Source of the DNA: Mariniradius saccharolyticus AK6
GTDB lineage: Bacteria; Bacteroidota; Bacteroidia; Cytophagales; Cyclobacteriaceae
Direction: 5' to 3'
DNA: 64,000 nt
Assembly: GCF_000330725.2 (NCBI RefSeq)
Contig: NZ_AMZY02000018.1
Location: 62,001 to 126,000, forward strand
The stretch's first letter is position 1. Each line of letters opens with the position of its first letter. A program made the position numbers and the translations under genes. Below, piece by piece: positions 59,175 through 64,000 of the stretch. The notes beneath the pieces were generated by a model that was not told the DNA's origin, searched no databases, and saw only the letters and a list, made by a program, of their open reading frames with translations.

Positions 59175-61614
59175 GCATCATGTTCTATTTTTCTCCTGCT
59201 TGTTTTTCGTCCTCTACTCCGCCAATGCACAGGATATCGGTGGGTACAACAAGAACGAAATCAAGGACCTGAGCCAAAAGGCCCAAGACCAAATTACGTT
59301 TTTAGAGTACTTCCTCAACACGTTGGGCAGTTCTGAGACGCCAGCACGTGACAAGGATGTCATCATCAGGGAAAGTTACAAGAAGATTTTCCGGGATGGC
59401 AAAGTCCAAGTGGAGGATGATCTCCTGCTCGATAGAAAGGTAATTACCAATAAGGACGTGCCTGCTTATCTCAAGGATATTGAGTTTTTCTTCAAAGAAG
59501 CGTCCTTTAAATTCAAGATCCGTGAGGTGAAGCCTTTCCTGAGGGACAATGGCGAGCTATCCTTTTTGGTCTCGATGGACAGGACCTTGACCGCTACGGG
59601 TCTCAACAAGGAAAAGATCACCAACACCAAGCCGCGGTTTGTGGAGATTAACGTGGACAAAAAGTCAAACGAACTCAAGATAGCTAGTATCTATACCACC
59701 AAACTCAGCCGTGACCAAGAGCTACAGGATTGGTGGAAGGGCCTTTCTTACACCTGGACTTCGTATTTGAAGGAATCAATCGGATTGATGGAAGAAGACT
59801 CTGTGACATTGGATCACCTCTACAAAATCGCAGCGATAGAGAAAATCGACTTCAGCGGCAACGAATATATACAAGACTTGGCAGCGATCGAAGCCTTGAG
59901 GGATCTTAAGGAAATAGATATCTCCAATACCAAGATTTTGGATCTAAAGCCTATTAGCAATGTCACTTTCTTGACGCGCCTGAACATTTCAAACACGCCT
60001 ACTGAGGATATACAGTTCATCAAGTATTCCGACAGGCTGGAGCATTTGGATATTTCCGGCACGCAAATCAAGGACATCGCCGAGCTTGAAAACCTCAAAA
60101 GTCTGAAATCACTGCGTATCGTTGGTACACCTGTCGAGTCCTACGAGGTGTTGAATGCTTATTCCACGCTTACTGCGTTGGATGTTTCCAACAGCACCTT
60201 CACCAACTTGGAAAACATCAACGCTTTGTCCAATCTGGAAAAGCTTGACTTGAGCGGCAACTACTTGACGAATTTTGACCAGATTTCGTCCTTGACCAAC
60301 CTGACCGAGCTGAACTTGCAGAGCACAAATGTGACGGATCTCAGCCCGGTTGCCGCATTGCCGAAGTTGGCTTGGATCAATTTCAACCAAACCGGCGTTA
60401 CAAGCCTCTCAGCGCTGAACAATAAGCCTGCCCTGCGGAATGTATATGCCGATGGTACTGGCGTGTCGGAGGCAGAGGCTGAGGAATATTCCAGAAAAAA
60501 CCGTTCTGTATTGTTGATACATCATACCGAATCCCTGCATTCATGGTGGGAATCGCTTCCCCAAGAATGGAAAAATGCCCTGATTGCTATCGATTCGCGA
60601 CTGAACGTGCCAAATCCAACGGTGGAAACATTGGCGTCTATGGTGACCCGGGATTCTCTGGATCTTACGGATAGCAAGATCATTTCATTGAATCCAATCC
60701 TGAAATTCAGGATGTTGCAGGACTTGCGTTTTGACAATACGGAAGTCGCTGACCTCGCACCACTGTCAGAATTGAAGACCTTGGTGACAGTTTCAGGAAA
60801 AGGAACCAAGGTAAAAACCCTTGAGCCGCTTGCGAACCTTGGGGGAATCAAACGATTGAATTTTGAAGGCGCGCCAATCAATTCCTTCCTGTCATTGACG
60901 TCTTTGTCCAATTTGGCTTATCTCAACATGGATAAATCAGAGATCCGGCAATCGGATATCCCACAATTCCTTATTGCCAGTCCTGAGGTTAATATTGTGT
61001 TTCGTTCAGACAGCCTGGTGGCTTGGTGGTCGAGCTTGGATGATGCTTGGAAAGGAGTGTTTAAAAGCCAATTTGGCAAAGGTGAGGCTGAACCTAATTC
61101 CGAAACGCTTCACATTTGGACCGCAAAACCGGAACTTTCTATTAACGGGGCGTCTATAAATAACCTAATGCCTCTGGCCATCATGGTAAATCTCAGAAGG
61201 CTTTCTGTCGATAATGTATCCATGTCGGATATTTCCCATGTCTCGGAACTGCAGCTTCTTGAAAGTCTGAAAATAAGCCATGCACCTGTGGTCGATTTTA
61301 CTGCCTTGCCTGCATTGCGGGAACTCAAGGTTTTGGATTTGTCTTACACCGGCATATCCGATTTGAGGTTGTTGGCGACGATGAGTTCCTTGGAAAGCCT
61401 GACACTCACGGGCAATAATATCAAGGTACTGCGTGGATTGGAAGGTATGTTCAACTTGGCGCACTTGGATATCGCTGGCACCAATGTAAGCTCTCTGAAG
61501 CCGGTGCAAGGTCTTCAAATCAAGCGCCTGGTTTGCTTTAATTCAGGACTGAAACAAAAGGCGGTAGACGCATACAAGAAACTCAACCCTGACTGTGAAG
61601 TGAGGTTTTATTGA
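59161..61614 (+). CDS. Exported leucine-rich-repeat protein with three Trp-Trp modules
   Basis: This 817-residue protein has a signal peptide ('HHVLFFSCLFFVLYSANAQ'), an N-terminal domain (residues 40-185: 'LNTLGSSETPARDKDVIIRE', 'NKDVPAYLKDIEFFFKEA') similar in layout to the product of 57760-58338, and then three modules, each starting with a WW(K/E/S)xL motif (residues 191, 462, 622) with 'TW'/'EWK'/'AWK' shortly after, followed by SDS22/internalin-type LRRs such as 'LEKLDLSGNYLTNFDQISSL'. The modules end with 'NPDCEVRFY'-like caps. Probably a surface protein-interaction scaffold. No sorting domain is seen at the C-terminus, so its final location is unclear. Confidence 0.85.
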   Translation: MIRNRHHVLFFSCLFFVLYSANAQDIGGYNKNEIKDLSQKAQDQITFLEYFLNTLGSSETPARDKDVIIRESYKKIFRDGKVQVEDDLLLDRKVITNKDVPAYLKDIEFFFKEASFKFKIREVKPFLRDNGELSFLVSMDRTLTATGLNKEKITNTKPRFVEINVDKKSNELKIASIYTTKLSRDQELQDWWKGLSYTWTSYLKESIGLMEEDSVTLDHLYKIAAIEKIDFSGNEYIQDLAAIEALRDLKEIDISNTKILDLKPISNVTFLTRLNISNTPTEDIQFIKYSDRLEHLDISGTQIKDIAELENLKSLKSLRIVGTPVESYEVLNAYSTLTALDVSNSTFTNLENINALSNLEKLDLSGNYLTNFDQISSLTNLTELNLQSTNVTDLSPVAALPKLAWINFNQTGVTSLSALNNKPALRNVYADGTGVSEAEAEEYSRKNRSVLLIHHTESLHSWWESLPQEWKNALIAIDSRLNVPNPTVETLASMVTRDSLDLTDSKIISLNPILKFRMLQDLRFDNTEVADLAPLSELKTLVTVSGKGTKVKTLEPLANLGGIKRLNFEGAPINSFLSLTSLSNLAYLNMDKSEIRQSDIPQFLIASPEVNIVFRSDSLVAWWSSLDDAWKGVFKSQFGKGEAEPNSETLHIWTAKPELSINGASINNLMPLAIMVNLRRLSVDNVSMSDISHVSELQLLESLKISHAPVVDFTALPALRELKVLDLSYTGISDLRLLATMSSLESLTLTGNNIKVLRGLEGMFNLAHLDIAGTNVSSLKPVQGLQIKRLVCFNSGLKQKAVDAYKKLNPDCEVRFY

Positions 61615-61640
61615 TAGAGGATATAATCTGCTGCATAACC

Positions 61641-61677
61641 CAAAGCCCGCCGAGGACATACCTTCCGGCGGGCTTTG
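61641..61677 (+). terminator. Strong hairpin terminator after the LRR gene
   Basis: CAAAGCCCGCCG (61641-61652) pairs perfectly with CGGCGGGCTTTG (61666-61677), a 12-bp stem with a 13-base loop, followed by CGTTTC. It ends the four-gene operon. Confidence 0.75.
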
Positions 61678-62222
61678 CGTTTCAATAGGCCTTTCCTGGG
61701 ATCCTTTCGAGGAGCACTTTGGTAAAAGCCTTACTCTGTCGCATTGGAAGACAAATTCGGTTGTAGTAATTGATTTTTCTAAGGCTACTTTAGGCAAGAG
61801 ACTCAGCCGGTCATCCCTCCGCGGGTCACGATCTAAACGAATCCTTTTTTTTGCAAAAATTCAATTTCTTATTTTTTGGCTGAACCCTTTGATTGACCAT
61901 CTGTCGGCAGGGGCATGATCTTTTAAAAGACACTTTTCTCCTGCTTGGTCAAAAAGTGAGGTAGGCCTTAGCTGCCAACAATTGTTTGTGGATTTTCAGG
62001 GAAGCTCTGGATGATTTTGAAAATGTTGGGTACAATGGAACAACCACACAGTTGAAGGCATCCATAGATATACACCTTCCCTTGATCACGATCCAAAAGA
62101 CCCTGCTTTTGCCTCAGGATATTTGCAACAAATTGTTATGGGAAATTAAGTTCGTTAATTGAATTTTGCCGTTATTCGGGGTTATCGAAATCTTCCCTTG
62201 TGCGGATTAAATTGAGAATTGT
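61678..62222. other. Long gap, nothing recognised
   Basis: After the terminator ~545 bases carry no convincing gene on either strand, no repeat and no RNA motif that I recognise. There is a poly-T run followed by TTGCAAAAATTC near 61840-61860. The final ~70 bases are AT-rich and presumably carry the promoter of the CNNM gene. Confidence 0.35.
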
Positions 62223-63500
62223 ATGGAGCTTGCGATCTTAGTAGGGTTGGTATTGTTGAATGGCGTTTTCGCCATGTCAGAGATATCTTTGGTTGCCTCC
62301 AAGAAATTCAAATTGGAGAATTCCAGAAAAAAGGGAAGCTCAGGAGCTAGGGCTGCATTGGAGCTCATGGAAAATCCGACGCGATTTTTGTCCACGGTAC
62401 AAATCGGCATCACCTTAATTGGGATTCTCCTTGGTGTGTACAGTGGCGAGAATCTCACTGGAAGCGTTGAACGCTTGTTTCTTGAAATCGAAGCACTTCA
62501 GCCCTATGCAAAGCGATTGGCCACGGTAATCATCGTCGTTTTCGTGACCTATCTTTCGATTGTATTGGGTGAGCTGCTTCCAAAACGCATCGGCATGACC
62601 TCCCCGGAGGTGATCATCAGTTTTGTAGCCAAACCGATGCAGATTCTTTCCAAACTTACCTCCCCATTTGTATGGCTTTTGTCTATTTCAAATAACTTCA
62701 TGCTGAAAGTTCTCGGCATCGCAGGGGCATCCAGTGACAAGGTGTCCGAAGAAGAAATCAAGTCCCTGCTTCGCCAAAGTGTCGAAGTGGGAGAGATCCA
62801 AGAGGTGGAGCATAACATCGTCGAGCGGGTGTTTGAAATGGGTGACCGGAAGATCAATTCGCTGATGACTTATCGTGGCGACATTGTCTTTTTCAAAACC
62901 ACCGATACTTGGGATGCGATCAGAGCGGCCATCAAGGAAGAAAAGCATTCATTTTACCCTGTTTCGGACTCCAGCAATTTGGATGATGTTGTCGGAGTCG
63001 TACAGTTGAAGGATCTTTTTTTTGTATCGGGGAGCGATGGCTTTGACATAATGCAATACCTGACGAAGCCGATTTTTTTAAATGAGAATTCGAGTGCTTA
63101 CCACGTGATGGAGAAATTTAGAGCAGAAAAGCTCCATTGCGGGATCGTGGTCGATGAATATGGTGTCACTGTAGGCATTGTTACCATGGACGATTTGATG
63201 GATGCATTGGTGGGGGATATTAGCGAATCACACCAGGATGATTACAAGATCACCCAACGCGATGAAAATTCTTGGTTTGTGGATGGACAATATCCCGTAG
63301 TGGAGTTTTTGCGGTATTTCAAAACCTACCTCGATTACGACTATTCTGGCAAGTTTGCTACCGTCGCGGGCATGATCATGCATGAAACCAACGAAATACC
63401 CGAGATTGGATTCAAAATGAGGCATCGGGATTTACAATTGGAAGTGATAGACAAAGACGGTCAACGCATTGACAAGATTCTTGTGACCCGGGCAAAATAG
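62223..63500 (+). CDS. CNNM/CBS-domain hemolysin-family (TlyC/CorC-like) protein
   Basis: This 425-residue protein has a DUF21/CNNM membrane domain ('[20 protein letters not shown]', '[18 protein letters not shown]', '[16 protein letters not shown]'), two CBS domains ('[16 protein letters not shown]' and '[20 protein letters not shown]') and a C-terminal CorC_HlyC domain ('[17 protein letters not shown]'). Bacterial CNNM homologues bind Mg-ATP through the CBS pair and take part in magnesium efflux; the old name hemolysin is not informative. It is monocistronic. Confidence 0.92.
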   Translation: MELAILVGLVLLNGVFAMSEISLVASKKFKLENSRKKGSSGARAALELMENPTRFLSTVQIGITLIGILLGVYSGENLTGSVERLFLEIEALQPYAKRLATVIIVVFVTYLSIVLGELLPKRIGMTSPEVIISFVAKPMQILSKLTSPFVWLLSISNNFMLKVLGIAGASSDKVSEEEIKSLLRQSVEVGEIQEVEHNIVERVFEMGDRKINSLMTYRGDIVFFKTTDTWDAIRAAIKEEKHSFYPVSDSSNLDDVVGVVQLKDLFFVSGSDGFDIMQYLTKPIFLNENSSAYHVMEKFRAEKLHCGIVVDEYGVTVGIVTMDDLMDALVGDISESHQDDYKITQRDENSWFVDGQYPVVEFLRYFKTYLDYDYSGKFATVAGMIMHETNEIPEIGFKMRHRDLQLEVIDKDGQRIDKILVTRAK

Positions 63501-63707
63501 GTCCTTTCTTTTTTGACTTAACGTGTTCCCTTCGGCATTCTTAAAGGTTGTCCATTTTCTGCTGACCCCAGCTATCACGATACCAACAGCTAATGGTGGG
63601 TAATGCATATAAATGTGAATTGATCTATGCCAATCTTTGGTTGGAAAATTGAACACTAGGTACCAAAAGGGGGCCAAGATTCATTCCGAACAAATCGGGC
63701 GCTCACA

Positions 63708-64000
63708 TCAGAATAGGCTCGTTTGTACAGGCTGGACTTTCACGGCTTGGAAGGTTCCCTTCAGCATATCCTGCAGCAGCTTTGTGAATCCTGGCTTCCA
63801 AGTCTCCAATTGGATTTTGGTGTCCTTGGGCTCATAACTCACTGGTCCCATGAGCTTTTCAAAGCCAATCAGCATCGCCCAAACGGTGTAGAAAGCAACC
63901 TCAGGATTGAGTTCGGCACGTATGCTACCGTCCTTCGTACCAAGTGCCACCATCTGTGCGCCTATTTTGGCACAATCATGGTGCATTTCAAGTAACTTTT
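63708..64000 (-). CDS. TetR/AcrR-like regulator, C-terminal part (5' end outside window)
   Basis: The minus-strand frame is open to the window edge with no required start, giving at least 97 residues. 'HHDCAKIGAQMVALGTKDGS' followed by 'IRAELNPEVAFYTVWAMLIGFEKLMGP' in the same frame is typical of the ligand-binding domain of TetR repressors (pattern G-x-x-DGSIR-x-E-L-x-P). The DNA-binding domain would lie beyond position 64000. The gene converges on the CNNM gene across a 207-base gap. Confidence 0.7.
   Translation of the reverse strand, partial: KLLEMHHDCAKIGAQMVALGTKDGSIRAELNPEVAFYTVWAMLIGFEKLMGPVSYEPKDTKIQLETWKPGFTKLLQDMLKGTFQAVKVQPVQTSLF

Noticed and set aside
1-64000. tRNA, rRNA, riboswitch or insertion sequence
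   Set aside because: Scanning by eye found no tRNA-like cloverleaf ends, rRNA words, transposase motifs or known riboswitch cores. A covariance-model search could still find a small RNA.

Overview
The window reads as a chromosome segment of a gliding-type Bacteroidota, most likely order Cytophagales (a Cyclobacteriaceae/Algoriphagus-like organism, by inference). Supporting evidence is a gldH lipoprotein gene, a PorP/SprF-family protein next to a giant secreted protein with a type-B (CHU_C-like) T9SS sorting domain, Bacteroidota-style Cys-rich PSP1, short-form ManC, LytS/LytTR and LptD proteins, many exported lipoproteins, and weak Shine-Dalgarno sites. No tRNA, rRNA, insertion sequence or CRISPR array was seen.

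Layout. 1-5057 (+): end of imuA, then imuB and dnaE2, an SOS-type mutasome cassette that is visibly more GC-rich than its surroundings. 5248-10614 (-): recQ, purD, a PSP1/RicT-like gene and gldH in close order. 11080-14309: manC (+), then three minus-strand genes: a membrane-anchored protein, a metallo-beta-lactamase-fold hydrolase and a small ACP-like protein. 14443-20582 (-): a TetR regulator and a TolC/adaptor/RND efflux operon, with the same 15-base operator-like word ahead of both. 20708-25778 (-): a five-gene, non-phosphorylative L-fucose catabolism cluster (two SDR dehydrogenases, lactonase, FAH-family hydrolase, FucP transporter) without a recognisable fuconate dehydratase. 26091-28061: a lipoprotein (+) and PorP/SprF (-). 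28136-33226 (-): a 1696-residue exported protein with 38 thrombospondin-type-3 repeats.

33443-41234 (-): CPBP protease, Gfo/Idh oxidoreductase, two small exported proteins, GNAT, aldehyde dehydrogenase, a LytS/LytTR two-component pair and a second FAH-family enzyme. 41626-44908 (+): a previously easy-to-miss 41-residue, 14-cysteine metallothionein-like peptide one base upstream of a VOC-fold protein, then PEP carboxylase. 45136-50560: amidase (-) divergent from lptD (+), then a HACL2/ILVBL-like ThDP enzyme (+). 50620-57003: M23 peptidase (-), alaS, gatB and a TlpA-like lipoprotein (+). 57264-61614 (+): four consecutive exported proteins, the last two junctions overlapping, ending in an 817-residue leucine-rich-repeat protein; this is the best candidate for an undescribed envelope system. 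62223-63500 (+): CNNM/CBS transporter-like protein. 63708-64000 (-): partial TetR regulator.

The most notable unexplained items are the metallothionein-like/VOC pair, the four-gene exported LRR operon, the 99-base coding repeat array with recent 198-base duplications, a nested inverted repeat between recQ and manC, and several families of degenerate low-complexity words confined to intergenic gaps. All functional names are from motif recognition by eye; no database search was run.
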